Shown here: in pieces, positions 43,519 through 51,825 of the stretch | How the letters are laid out: each line of letters opens with the position of its first letter | How positions within the stretch are numbered: position 1 is the stretch's first letter | DNA from: Halobacteriales archaeon YIM A00010 | Lineage (GTDB): Archaea; Halobacteriota; Halobacteria; Halobacteriales; Haloarculaceae | NCBI GenBank assembly: GCA_025041175.1 | Contig: JAKCFJ010000004.1 | Coordinates: forward strand, 558,001 to 622,000 | DNA length: 64,000 nucleotides | Reading direction: 5' to 3' | Position numbers and translations under genes: made by a program | Notes under the pieces: generated by a model | The model's database searches: none | Told to the model about the DNA's origin: nothing | The model's input: only the letters and a program-made list of their open reading frames with translations

Positions 43519-44181
43519 CTACTGAGCTGTGTATCGCTCGCGGTTCTCCGCGATCGTCCGCACCGTCGAGCGCGAAATCCCGAGCGACCGAGCGAGTTGC
43601 CGCTTACTCGCGCCTTTGTCGAGTTCATCGAGCACCACGACCGCTTTCTCGTAGTCGTCGTTCGGCGTGAGATACCCTTCGGACCCAACGTCGAAGCCGA
43701 ACGGTGGCCGCCCATGCCATTTGCCCTGCTCTCGCGCTGCAGCAATCCCTTCGCGGACGTTCTCCCGTTTGATCTCCGCTTCCAGCTCGGCAAACGTCGC
43801 GGCCACAGTCAAGAACGCGCGCGTGTAGGGATCAGAGTCGGTGGGATCGAGCGCGATGCCCATATCGAGGATGTGCAGCCCAACGCCGTGCTCGTCAACG
43901 ATGCGCTCGACAGTCGCGGAGAAGTCACGGACCGATCGGGAGATCCGGCTGACTTCCGACGCGATCACCTGTGAGATCTCCCCGTCCTCAATCGCAGTCA
44001 TGAGATCGCGGTAGCCCTCCCGGTCGGTGTTCGTCCCGCTCTGTTTATCGACGAACATCTCGATCTCGGCTGGCTCCACACCGAGCCGATCGGTGGCGTA
44101 TTCGCTAGTGAGCTGGCGCTGGCAAGAGAGATCCTGATCGGCTGTCGAAACCCGACAATAGAGTGCAGTTGTTTCGCTCAT
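43519..44181 (-). CDS. Serine recombinase (resolvase)
   Basis: 220 residues from MSETTALYCRVSTADQDLSC (catalytic Ser in CRVST) at 44181. ASEVSRISRSVRDFSATVER holds the catalytic Arg residues, GKWHGRPPFGFDVG is the linker, and the C-terminal HTH is KRQLARSLGISRSTVRTI. The family is short resolvases of transposons and plasmids. Palindrome CGCCAG-A-CTGGCG lies 52 bases upstream. A second truncated copy of its start and upstream region is at 48.3 kb. Confidence 0.92.
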   Translation of the reverse strand: MSETTALYCRVSTADQDLSCQRQLTSEYATDRLGVEPAEIEMFVDKQSGTNTDREGYRDLMTAIEDGEISQVIASEVSRISRSVRDFSATVERIVDEHGVGLHILDMGIALDPTDSDPYTRAFLTVAATFAELEAEIKRENVREGIAAAREQGKWHGRPPFGFDVGSEGYLTPNDDYEKAVVVLDELDKGASKRQLARSLGISRSTVRTIAENRERYTAQ

Positions 44182-44232
44182 TCGTCCCACTTTGTACCAC
44201 CCCCTTGATTGACTTAAAGTCATCCCACTTCT

Positions 44233-44245
44233 CGCCAGACTGGCG
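44233..44245. promoter_or_regulatory. Palindromic site upstream of the resolvase
   Basis: CGCCAG-A-CTGGCG followed by TAAAACTA. The same block recurs at 48403-48415. Likely resolvase recombination site or operator. Confidence 0.5.
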
Positions 44246-44334
44246 TAAAACTATACTATTACGCCATGGCAATAACTCACAATCATGTGAAGCAGAGCCA
44301 AATGTGATGGTTCTGCACTACGATAAGGAGACAC

Positions 44335-44616
44335 ATGGATCGTGAAGACTCCGAGGTTCCCCTTACCCTTCAACATGCTATCGAAAACGCCGAGAGCGAC
44401 GGAGAGCAGTCGGCTATGGATCTCCATCCTCCATCTGAGTGGCACGACTGCCCGAACTGCGGACGACGACTCCACGTACAGTCTGTCATCCATGACGAGA
44501 AGAGCAATCTCATTGCTGTCGAGTACTCCTGTAAATGCCTCTCTCTGTGGACCTGGGAGCCGAACACGGACGAACTGTATTATCGCGGGGAGAGTGAACT
44601 CGTCGATGACGTCTAA
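44335..44616 (+). CDS. Small zinc-ribbon protein
   Basis: 93 residues. HDCPNCGRRLHVQSVIHDEK and the later SCKCLSLWTWEP give the C-P-N-C and C-K-C pairs. It is divergent from the resolvase. Acidic, probably a single-domain nucleic-acid or protein adaptor; function unknown. Confidence 0.65.
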   Translation: MDREDSEVPLTLQHAIENAESDGEQSAMDLHPPSEWHDCPNCGRRLHVQSVIHDEKSNLIAVEYSCKCLSLWTWEPNTDELYYRGESELVDDV

Positions 44617-44988
44617 GCGACCGGGAGTTACCCCACAGCGTCGAATTGAGTCCAATTCGTTCGGTTCTCTTGTGTTCTTCAAGTGTCTATTGCTAACAAG
44701 TATCGCAGTCTTTATCAGGAGGGCGGTAAACACTCCACACGGGGGACTGAACGGAAGAGATTGGATACCGGAGGCGACTGGCATTGCGTTCATCCCCTTG
44801 CGCTCACCCTTCCCTACCCAACTCCGACGAGTCTTTTCTGTGCCACGTTCGTACAACGTAGTATCTCCACAAGAAATCCTGAACACAGGGATGAGGAATG
44901 AGTACAGGGGGAGGTGGCGCTTTTCCTCACCCCCGCTTGTATGTTGCGCTCAGTTTCACGATGCAATATTTTGGCTGAGCCAGAATAG
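44617..44988. other. Gene-free stretch with a sequence shared inverted at 48.5 kb
   Basis: GTTACCCCACAGCGTCGAAT at 44630 continues TGAGTCCAAT. It matches the reverse complement of 48535-48571 with few mismatches. No gene is evident. Confidence 0.5.
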
Positions 44989-45333
44989 ACGACCGTTGCG
45001 AGTGTTGAGTACGAGGCAATCGGGCAGGCCAATCGATCGGTCGCCGCCGAGCTGGGACTAGCGATGGAGCCGACCGATTACCTCCCACGGTGTACCTCCG
45101 AGCTGGATTGTTCGGAGACGGTCTACCGACAGGCTCACGAATTCCGCAACAAGATCGCTGACACCACGTATCCGAGCGGCAAGCATCCGGCGGGGCTCGC
45201 GGCCGCTGCACTGTACGCGGCGACCTGTGAGACCGGCGACCGAGTCACCCAACAAAAGATTAGCAAGGTCACAGATATCACGTGCATGACGATCCGCACC
45301 CATTATCGAAACTTTCTTGACTACGATGAATAA
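44989..45333 (+). pseudogene. tfb: TFB (transcription factor B) C-terminal fragment
   Basis: The frame reads VEYEAIGQANRSVAAELGLA, TVYRQAHEFRNKIADTTYPS, HPAGLAAAALYAATCETGDR and VTQQKISKVTDITCMTIRTH. This is the second cyclin-like repeat of archaeal TFB. The zinc ribbon and first repeat are missing, and no start precedes it apart from ATG at 45064. An N-terminal TFB piece lies 2.5 kb downstream at 47463. Confidence 0.88.
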
Positions 45334-45832
45334 CCACACAACATCAATTCCAAGAACAACTAGTCCAATCGACTGGGATTACACCTGTCCGAACTGCCAG
45401 CGAGGCTGCAACATTGCGATGGCCTACGAGATCAATATCGTGGACGAGACCGACGCCGAGCTGGTGTGTCCGTGGTGTAGACACACGGCCATCTACGTAC
45501 TGCCAGAGATAGACGACATCGAGCGCCCGCCAGCGATCGTCGATCACACGATCGTGACAGACGACCAAGGCCTGACAACCGCATGGCTGTACTTCGAGGG
45601 CGGCGCATGGCTGCAGTACCGCAGAGCGCCGGATGAGTGGGTGTACGAGGAGCTATTCACCGCAGATGGGGAAGAGGTCGCCTCGTTCACCACTGAGTTC
45701 GAACGGGACGACTGTGAGACACCCCGAACGTATCTCCATCGAGAGATGGATCGCTACGAGGCATACACTGTGGGGGGGCTGACGATCCAACGGCCTCACA
45801 TCGCCGATCTCCTAAATATGATAAATAGTTGA
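45326..45832 (+). CDS. Zinc-ribbon hypothetical protein
   Basis: About 168 residues from MNNHTTSIPRTTSPIDWDYT, overlapping the end of the TFB fragment. CPNCQRGCN and CPWCRHTA form a four-cysteine zinc site in the first 50 residues. The rest is a beta-rich acidic domain (TTAWLYFEGGAWLQYRRAPD). Not recognised. Confidence 0.7.
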   Translation: MNNHTTSIPRTTSPIDWDYTCPNCQRGCNIAMAYEINIVDETDAELVCPWCRHTAIYVLPEIDDIERPPAIVDHTIVTDDQGLTTAWLYFEGGAWLQYRRAPDEWVYEELFTADGEEVASFTTEFERDDCETPRTYLHREMDRYEAYTVGGLTIQRPHIADLLNMINS

Positions 45833-46223
45833 AACTAGCTACTATGACGATGTATGCACCACATAGACAGTTAAATCTGTATAGAAATAAAATAATATCG
45901 TAAATACTTTAAAATACGCATACAGCTGTTTCGGTGGGGCGAGTCCCAGTGGCTTTTGCCCCTGTCGTATTGGAAGCCCTTTCCAAGCGACGTCTGGGGC
46001 GGAATCGGGCTTCTCCCCAGACCCACCGAGATCTCTCTGGAGGGGAATCCGGAGTCTCGGTGGCTCGTTGCCGGATCGTCAGAGGCAGTGTATATTCACC
46101 CTGGAAGCGGACAGTCCCAACTGTCTGTCATTCGGGTATAAACCATGGACTGCTCGCTTCCGCAGTTCCACCCTCTCGCTGTACTCCGTTGGAGCAGCGC
46201 GGTTCGACTCCGTGCCGGAGCAT
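45833..46223. other. Gap with a possible coding remnant
   Basis: AT-rich to about 45915. From there to 46141 an open frame reads LFRWGESQWLLPLSYWKPFP and IGLLPRPTEISLEGNPESRW before TAA, with fair codon use. It may be the 3' end of a lost gene; not recognised. Confidence 0.35.
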
Positions 46224-46685
46224 ATGGCTCGCTCACAACTAACTGCCACGATCGTTGATCAAGCCGACGTTCTCGGGTGGTGTTTCGAGCACTACTCTGT
46301 CCAGGCCGACGAGTGGGTGTCTGTCGCGTTGCTGACCCCCGAAGCCACGACGGTGACCCTTCGTCAGCAGTACGGCGAGATCCACAATGTCTCCGAGCTG
46401 ATCGCGCTTGATCCATCGATCGACGAGATTGCCGCTGTTCGTGACCAGCTCGAGCCGCTCGGCTGGCGCTTTGAAACCTGTAGCGAGCAGACCGAGGAAT
46501 GGACCGAGCTGATCGAACTCGATCCGGATCTCATCGAGGACCAGCTCCGTGACCAGTACGAGCCGATCCGGAACCTCTGTCCTCTTGGAGATGCGATGAC
46601 GGTCGCGCAGGCTGTCTACGACAACGGAGAGGAGATGCCTCCAGAGCAGACTGAGACCACTGGAAGTGATGGAGATGCGCGTTGA
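46224..46685 (+). CDS. Acidic protein with two tandem repeats, unknown
   Basis: 153 residues from MARSQLTATIVDQADVLGWC. Two repeats of about 45 residues share the form LGWxFE...Q..EW.......LR.QY..I.N...L (residues about 16-60 and 75-119). It overlaps the start of the aspartoacylase-like gene by 20 bases, so the two are probably cotranscribed. Function unknown. Confidence 0.65.
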   Translation: MARSQLTATIVDQADVLGWCFEHYSVQADEWVSVALLTPEATTVTLRQQYGEIHNVSELIALDPSIDEIAAVRDQLEPLGWRFETCSEQTEEWTELIELDPDLIEDQLRDQYEPIRNLCPLGDAMTVAQAVYDNGEEMPPEQTETTGSDGDAR

Positions 46686-47463
46686 GACGCTCGGGCAGGA
46701 TGAGCCACGGCTGGCAATCGTCGGCGCGATTCACGGCGACGAACCGTGTGGCGCACACGCGATCGAAACCCTGCTCGACGCGGACCCGGATGTTACCCGG
46801 CCGGTGAAATGCATCACGGTCAACGAGCGGGCGCTCGCCCGGAACATGCGCTACACCGAGAGGGATCTGAACCGGGTGTTTCCCGGCGATCCCGACGCCG
46901 ACGCCTATGAAACGCGGCTGGCCCACGAACTGTTGGAAGAGCTACACGGGTGTATAACGCTCTCGATGCATTCGACCCAATCGGACGAGCGACCGTTCGC
47001 CCTTGTCAACACGGTTGGGTCGCTTGCGATGGGGATCTGTCCGTATCTCTCAGTGGTGGGGGTTATCGAGACGGGCGAGCTCATCGGGCAGTCGTTAGTC
47101 GATCACACCCCCGTGATCGACGTTGAATGTGGGCTGCAAGGGACTGACCAGGCGGCGGCAAACGCAGTGCAGCTTGTGCGGGAATTCCTTGCTGTTACGG
47201 GCGCACTCCCGGACATGTCTGTCGAACAGCACCGACTCCATGTCTATCGGTTGTGTGAACGCATCCCGAAGCAGAGACCGGGGGACTGTGACGTGCTCGT
47301 TAAGAATTTCGAACCCGTGCCTGCTGGGACGCCGTATGCATCCATCGACAACCACGTGTTGGTCGCAGAGGACTCGTTTCATCCGGTGTTGCTGTCGGCC
47401 TCCGGCTATGAATCACAGTTTGGCTATGCTGCCGAATTGATCGGCACCCTTGGTCACGACTGA
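46666..47463 (+). CDS. Succinylglutamate desuccinylase/aspartoacylase family protein
   Basis: 265 residues. The zinc site is visible as VGAIHGDEPCGAHAIE (HxxE) and LSMHSTQSDERPF (third His). RDLNRVFPGDP is the substrate-binding N-R pair. It would deacylate an N-acyl amino acid or a similar small molecule. It overlaps both neighbours: the tandem-repeat gene upstream and, by one base, the TFB fragment downstream. Confidence 0.9.
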   Translation: MMEMRVETLGQDEPRLAIVGAIHGDEPCGAHAIETLLDADPDVTRPVKCITVNERALARNMRYTERDLNRVFPGDPDADAYETRLAHELLEELHGCITLSMHSTQSDERPFALVNTVGSLAMGICPYLSVVGVIETGELIGQSLVDHTPVIDVECGLQGTDQAAANAVQLVREFLAVTGALPDMSVEQHRLHVYRLCERIPKQRPGDCDVLVKNFEPVPAGTPYASIDNHVLVAEDSFHPVLLSASGYESQFGYAAELIGTLGHD

Positions 47464-47662
47464 TGTCCCGACAAACTACACTTGCTCAGACCGACCGCCT
47501 GCTGGATGGATATCCGGAGTGCAACGGTCGGATCAAGCACGATCCGAAACGCGGTGAGAGGACGTGTGGAGAATGTGGGATGGTTCTCTCCGAAGAGGCG
47601 ATCGATCACGGGCCGGAATGGCGAGCGTTCGACGCCCAGGAACAAGAGGAGAAGAGCAGGCG
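47463..47662 (+). pseudogene. tfb: TFB N-terminal zinc-ribbon fragment
   Basis: MSRQTTLAQTDRLLDGYPEC, NGRIKHDPKRGERTCGECGM and EEAIDHGPEWRAFDAQEQEE form the TFB zinc ribbon and B-finger region. The first Cys pair reads YPEC rather than CPEC, so one ligand may be missing. The frame leaves TFB sequence after KSRR, where an IS630 fragment begins. Confidence 0.88.
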
Positions 47663-47842
47663 AAGCGTCCAGCAGTGTCGGCCGTCAGGCGGGTCGCTAC
47701 AGGCGAGTGCGATGAGGTGGGCTTCATCGTCGCCGTCGAGTTTGCGTTCGTAATCTCGGTCGGGGTTGCGGCGGTGAACCGCCCAATCCCTTGCTCAGCG
47801 TAGCGTTTCCGTGCGCGATAGGATGTCGAGATACTACACTCA
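47662..47842 (-). pseudogene. IS630-family transposase fragment
   Basis: The minus strand reads CSISTSYRARKRYAEQGIGR then, after a frameshift, HRRNPDRDYERKLDGDDEAH and LIALACSDPPDGRHCWT. This is the N-terminal/linker part of haloarchaeal IS630 transposases. It is bounded by the TFB break on one side and repeat J on the other. Confidence 0.75.
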
Positions 47843-47844
47843 AC

Positions 47845-47952
47845 TGAGGTCAGCTAGGTCGATTCGTCATGCACAACCCCCTGCGAAATTTAGACTATCG
47901 ATATAGATTTCGATATCAGTCGCGCATGAACAATCTACTTGCCTGACTTCAG
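47845..47952. repeat. Palindromic MITE-like repeat, copy J
   Basis: TGAGGTCAGCTAGGTCGATT on the left and ATCTACTTGCCTGACTTCAG on the right. It lies next to the IS630 fragment. Confidence 0.88.
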
Positions 47953-48012
47953 TACCATAAGAATATGATGAATTATTGGGTGTTAGATACTGTTATCGAA
48001 CATCAAGGGCAG

Positions 48013-48265
48013 TTATCGGCATCCTGTTTCTGGTCAGTCAAATCGGTGTCACCGGACTCGTCCGATGGGAATGATTTCTCATCGTCCTCCTCGGCGTCCG
48101 TTTCCTCGCTGGTATCGTCGGTATCACTGGATCCATCAGATTCATTCTCGTCAGGAACGGAGCCGTCCTGGGATTCATCGTCCCCCGGTTCGGTCTCCTC
48201 AAGTTCGTCCGATCCTGGTGGACAGAGGTACAGCTCGAGGGACGTATCCGCCTCGTCAATCGGAG
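48013..48265 (-). pseudogene. Ser/Asp/Glu-rich C-terminal fragment
   Basis: The minus strand reads APIDEADTSLELYLCPPGSD, then a run of acidic and Ser/Thr residues (DDTSEETDAEEDDEKSF) to a stop at DADNCP. This is a halophilic low-complexity tail. It is joined upstream to a resolvase fragment, so it has lost its own start. Native protein unknown. Confidence 0.5.
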
Positions 48266-48440
48266 CTGACGAGACAGATCCTGATCAGCGGTCGAAACCC
48301 GACAATAGAGTGAAGTTATTCTGATGTTTGTCCCACTTTGTGGCACCCCCAATGACTTAAAGTCACCCCCTTTGAGCAGTCTGCTCAGAACCGATAGTTT
48401 TCCGCCAGACTGGCGTAAAACTACACCTTCTCACCATGGG
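48266..48440 (-). pseudogene. Resolvase start and upstream site, duplicate of 44.1-44.3 kb
   Basis: SLYCRVSTADQDLSRQ on the minus strand matches the resolvase at 44181. Its upstream DNA, including CGCCAG-A-CTGGCG at 48403, copies the 44233 site, and a second palindrome GAGCAG-T-CTGCTC lies at 48374. Only about 20 codons of the gene remain. Confidence 0.8.
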
Positions 48441-48893
48441 AATAGTCAACAAGGCCGGAACTGATATCTGCCGAGTGAACATCATCAGTGAATATCCGCC
48501 CCTCATTTCACCACCGGCTGTTATCCCACGTATTGGAATCAATTCGAATCTGTGGAGTAACGACGAAATCCCCCGAGCGAGCCGTCTCCCGCTCGAGACA
48601 GCGAGGAGACCAGCATCCAGTTGTCTCACACAGTCCCAGCCCCCCAACAGTGATCACATATAAATGTATTGTTTCAAATATAAACAGAACATGTCTATAT
48701 AAATATACGATAAACATGTGAGACAGCTATCCATTCGAACTGAAATGGAAATGTTTAAATCATATATCGCTGAATTGTGTCTTGCTGCGATGGGTTCGCG
48801 CCACCGACAGCTTCCCTAGGGAGGACACGTGGCTGGCGGTGATGGTCCATGCTCCCATCTAGCACGACAACGACACAAAATACACACATACAC
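48441..48893. other. Gap without recognisable gene
   Basis: It holds the 48535-48571 block that is inverted relative to 44630, and AT-rich sequence at 48655-48770. I see no gene. Confidence 0.5.
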
Positions 48894-49127
48894 ATGGCAC
48901 GATCACTACAGATTGCGATGGCGGCTCTTATGCTCCTGAGCGTCACGCTGGCTGGCGCAGGCACCGTAGCAGCGACCTGTACAGACGACACCTGTGAGAA
49001 ACACACCGACATTGATAACGATGGGATTGACATCGATGACTCCTCCAACACCGTCATCGATGACAGTGAGGACAACGACGTTGTCGATATGAGCGACTTC
49101 CTCACCCTCGGTCTGGATCTCCAGTAA
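48894..49127 (+). CDS. Small secreted acidic protein
   Basis: 77 residues from MARSLQIAMAALMLLSVTLA. A Sec-type signal peptide ends near TVAATC. The mature part is about 49 residues, with two Cys (CTDDTC) and many Asp, including DNDGIDIDD and DDSEDNDVVD. A T-run follows the stop. It resembles no family I know; a secreted peptide or metal binder is possible. Confidence 0.6.
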   Translation: MARSLQIAMAALMLLSVTLAGAGTVAATCTDDTCEKHTDIDNDGIDIDDSSNTVIDDSEDNDVVDMSDFLTLGLDLQ

Positions 49128-49142
49128 CGACAACCGACACAC

Positions 49143-49160
49143 ACGTACTCTTTTTTTTGT
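49143..49160 (+). terminator. T-rich transcription terminator
   Basis: CGTACTCTTTTTTTTGTGG, with eight T, lies about 20 bases after the secreted-protein stop, as expected for archaeal termination. Confidence 0.5.
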
Positions 49161-49339
49161 GGACGGTGAGTGTCGCACGTTTGGTACCGAGCAGTGAGAT
49201 AGATCGAGACAGGAGGGCAAGAGAGAGGATGAAGTTGGTAACCCCAGCCTCCCACATACCAATACCCATCACTGAGTACCGACGACTCGACACCGATCTG
49301 TCGATCCCCACACACCCACGACGACCAGGAGCGATAAAA

Positions 49340-49827
49340 CCGTATGGGAAGATCTAATCCTGATATGAGCGATTCATTGAGCCGCGACATATCTCGCGCA
49401 TGAACGACGGCACCCACCACTCGCTGGAGGTCGTCGGGGCACGGACACGACCGGCGAGCACACAGATGGGAAACATCGCGAGACCTGGCTCCCCGTCGAG
49501 CTCGAACGAACCATCAACCGGTACGTGCAGCACGAGGCGATCGAGCGGGACGAGCCGCTCATCGATCGATCGAAGCGAACGCTGCAGTACTGGGTCGAAC
49601 ACGCAGCCGAGGCGGCGGCTTCGGAAACCGGCGATGGCGACTATCGACGCGTCACGTCGCACGATCTCCGGCGCTGCTGGGCCAATCACTTACTCGTCGA
49701 GGAGGGGATCAGCCCGCGGATCGTCATGGCGCTCGGTGGGTGGAGCTCCTATGACGCGATCGAGCCGTATCTCGCGGCACCCACCGAGGAGAACATCATC
49801 GATTCCATGAGCAATATCGCCCTATGA
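49340..49827 (+). pseudogene. Tyrosine recombinase (integrase) C-terminal part, 5' degraded
   Basis: The intact frame from about 49525 reads DEPLIDRSKRTLQYWVEHAA, RRVTSHDLRRCWANHLLVEE and PRIVMALGGWSSYDAIEPYL. It includes the HxxR pair and the C-terminal Tyr of XerC/D-type enzymes. Upstream DNA (49400-49520) is homologous to the integrase piece at 55.4 kb but out of frame. The stop overlaps the MSRFN gene start (ATGA). Confidence 0.82.
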
Positions 49828-50366
49828 GCCGATTTAACTCCAACCCGTCACCCGAGTATCGTGCCTTCGTTGAGACCGTCCGAGAGTACGCCGACGGCGA
49901 CCAGGAGCCTGGAGAGGGGGTTCGTCGGGCGATTGCTGATGCGCTCTCCGATGAGCTGCGCGAGCGATTCAAGGCTGCATGGAAGGTCGATAGAACAGTC
50001 GACACCGTATGCGTTCGAAGGCTGATCACTGGGGAAGACGAGTGCAATTGCGATCGGTCATGGATCGATGGTGAGCGCGAAACAGTGGGAGAGGGCGATA
50101 AACTACCACACAAACCACCTCACGCCGTCCATTCGACGCTCTGGCTTGACGAGGACGACGAACCCGCCGTCTATTCGATGCACGTGTATCATCCCGAGAT
50201 TCAGATGGTCTCGGAGACAGCAGACCCAGACCAGCGCCAGCGAAACGGCTGGTTCGACATCGTTCGCTGTGCTGAACATTGGGGGCTTGAAATCGCCGTC
50301 ATGCCGACCTCGTGGCACATCGCTTTCTCAACCATCAACATCGTTGTCTATCCGCCTGAACAGTGA
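49824..50366 (+). CDS. MSRFN-family protein, recombinase-linked, unknown
   Basis: 180 residues. It starts MSRFNSNPSPEYRAFVETVR and has a middle CNCDRSWIDGE and a C-terminal DIVRCAEHWGLEIAVMPTSW. No known domain recognised. Its start overlaps an integrase stop. The truncated relative at 14639 overlaps a serine recombinase stop in the same ATGA way, so the family seems to travel with recombinases. Confidence 0.7.
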   Translation: MSRFNSNPSPEYRAFVETVREYADGDQEPGEGVRRAIADALSDELRERFKAAWKVDRTVDTVCVRRLITGEDECNCDRSWIDGERETVGEGDKLPHKPPHAVHSTLWLDEDDEPAVYSMHVYHPEIQMVSETADPDQRQRNGWFDIVRCAEHWGLEIAVMPTSWHIAFSTINIVVYPPEQ

Positions 50367-50498
50367 CCCACTACCGCGTCCGATGCTATTGGAGATATGC
50401 AACCCCGACACCCCATCTGCGAAATGAAAATCCAGCCGGCGTGCGTTGTGAGGGTGGCCATCTATAGGTGCTGAACACGAGAAAGAACATAGCATCCC

Positions 50499-51230
50499 AT
50501 GGCTGTCGGTCACCCCTCTACATTTCCGGTCGAAACGATCACGGCAGACCAACGACAGGCGTTGCGACAGTATATCACAGAACGCCAAGAGAGCGAGATG
50601 GGATTACGTGAACCAGTGTGGCTGGCTCTCGTCATCAACGGCGAGAAACCGGCGTGTTACGCCAATCAAGGGCTTGGCTCATCCCCATTGATCACGGATG
50701 GATGGACGGACGAGCTCGCCGGGCAAGCCGTCCCCCCAGAGATGGAGATCGACGTGGTACCCCTGGAAGAAACAACCCCAGACATCACTGTCGCGGACGT
50801 ACTCGATGCGTTCGGTCTCTCCTATCGGGGGTTGGGCGGCGCAGGCTGGTACGTCGCCCGGACCGCGTGGCGATTGGAGCTGCTCCCGACAGTTCGCAAT
50901 GGCGCGACAGCGGCCTATCATCGCCGACTGGGCGCGTTCTTTGGCTATGCACGAGCCGATATCAACTACTTCATCACGTCAGAGCCACCACGACCGCAAC
51001 CGGCGGCCCTCGTTGCTGACGGCCACTATACGCCCGAGGAGATCGCGTACACCACGTTCGTGCCTGAGATCTTCGAGCCGGAGCCTGAGCGGGTGGCGCG
51101 GGCCACACGAACTGGCCGCACGATCCGCGACCGGATGGCGCAGCTAGCCCGCCAGTGGGAGCTTCCTGCCCTTGAGGATCTCGCTGCAACGGTCTACGAG
51201 GAGGCCGTCAGCGACTGCCGGGACGACTGA
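50499..51230 (+). CDS. 240-aa protein of unknown family, paralogue 1
   Basis: 243 residues. Its landmarks, shared with 54058-54777, are TADQRQALRQYITERQESEM, WLALVINGEKPACY, AAYHRRLGAFFGYARADINY, YTPEEIAYTTFVPEIF and LARQWELPALEDLAATVYEE. It is predicted alpha/beta and soluble. A small zinc-ribbon gene lies convergent with overlapping 3' end, as for the other paralogue. Function unknown. Confidence 0.75.
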   Translation: MAVGHPSTFPVETITADQRQALRQYITERQESEMGLREPVWLALVINGEKPACYANQGLGSSPLITDGWTDELAGQAVPPEMEIDVVPLEETTPDITVADVLDAFGLSYRGLGGAGWYVARTAWRLELLPTVRNGATAAYHRRLGAFFGYARADINYFITSEPPRPQPAALVADGHYTPEEIAYTTFVPEIFEPEPERVARATRTGRTIRDRMAQLARQWELPALEDLAATVYEEAVSDCRDD

Positions 51231-51344
51231 CCACAAGTCCATCTGGTGCCCGCACACCGGACAGACCGTCTCGCCGTTCTTCGCAAGGTCGACTGGCCCC
51301 TCAAACGGCCAATTATCACAATCGTTGTACATCCGTTTGACCAT
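51144..51344 (-). CDS. Small zinc-ribbon protein, convergent with paralogue 1
   Basis: From MVKRMYNDCDNWPFEGPVDL it continues NGETVCPVCGHQMDLWS. The form MVK...C..C......C.VCG..... parallels the 35-residue protein at 54774. Codons after about 51225 overlap the other gene's 3' end and may not be native. An ATG at 51383 would add 13 residues. Confidence 0.55.
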   Translation of the reverse strand: MVKRMYNDCDNWPFEGPVDLAKNGETVCPVCGHQMDLWSVVPAVADGLLVDRCSEILKGRKLPLAG

Positions 51345-51474
51345 GTACGATGGCTCATCCACCACAACAGGACGATCAACCATAAAATTTCCACCGTCAG
51401 GTGTGCTATGAAAAACATCCGCGGCCGAATCCCTCCGTTATCGATTTGTACATCGACAGAGTGCGCCGGGACCA

Positions 51475-51774
51475 CTACACGTGCGCTGGATGTGTTTCGT
51501 CCCGATCGACGTACTGCGCTTCCCACTCGGTGCGGGCGTCGATCTCGCGCTGGCCACGCCGCGTGAGCGCGTAGTAGTTCGTCCGCCGGTCCTGTGTGCC
51601 CTTCTCGACCAGTCCTTTCTCGACCAGCGTGTCGAGGTTCGGGTACAGCCGTCCGTGGTGAACCTCTTTCTCGTAGTAGTCTTCGAGGTCGTCTTTGATC
51701 GCCAGCCCGTGTGGTTCGCCACTGCCCGCGATCACATACAACAGATCGCGCTGAAAACCAGTCAAATCGTGCAT
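51475..51774 (-). CDS. PadR-family transcriptional regulator
   Basis: 99 residues from MHDLTGFQRDLLYVIAGSGE at 51774. The winged helix is GLAIKDDLEDYYEKEVHHGR, then LYPNLDTLVEKGLVEKGTQD, typical of PadR. Haloarchaeal PadR proteins often control membrane or export genes. It stands alone here, so the target is unknown. Confidence 0.92.
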   Translation of the reverse strand: MHDLTGFQRDLLYVIAGSGEPHGLAIKDDLEDYYEKEVHHGRLYPNLDTLVEKGLVEKGTQDRRTNYYALTRRGQREIDARTEWEAQYVDRDETHPAHV

Positions 51775-51825
51775 TCCTCTCTGAGAATAAGATATTTCGT
51801 TGGATATCCCTTGTGGATCGGGCAA

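Noticed and set aside
44342-45061. 239-codon open frame overlapping the zinc-ribbon gene
   Set aside because: Arg/Ser-rich translation in another frame over a zinc-ribbon gene; no recognisable protein.
48001-48265. Low-complexity TCC/TCG-rich stretch considered as a tandem DNA repeat
   Set aside because: On the minus strand it reads as an ordinary acidic Ser/Asp-rich tail, so the repetition is explained by amino-acid composition.
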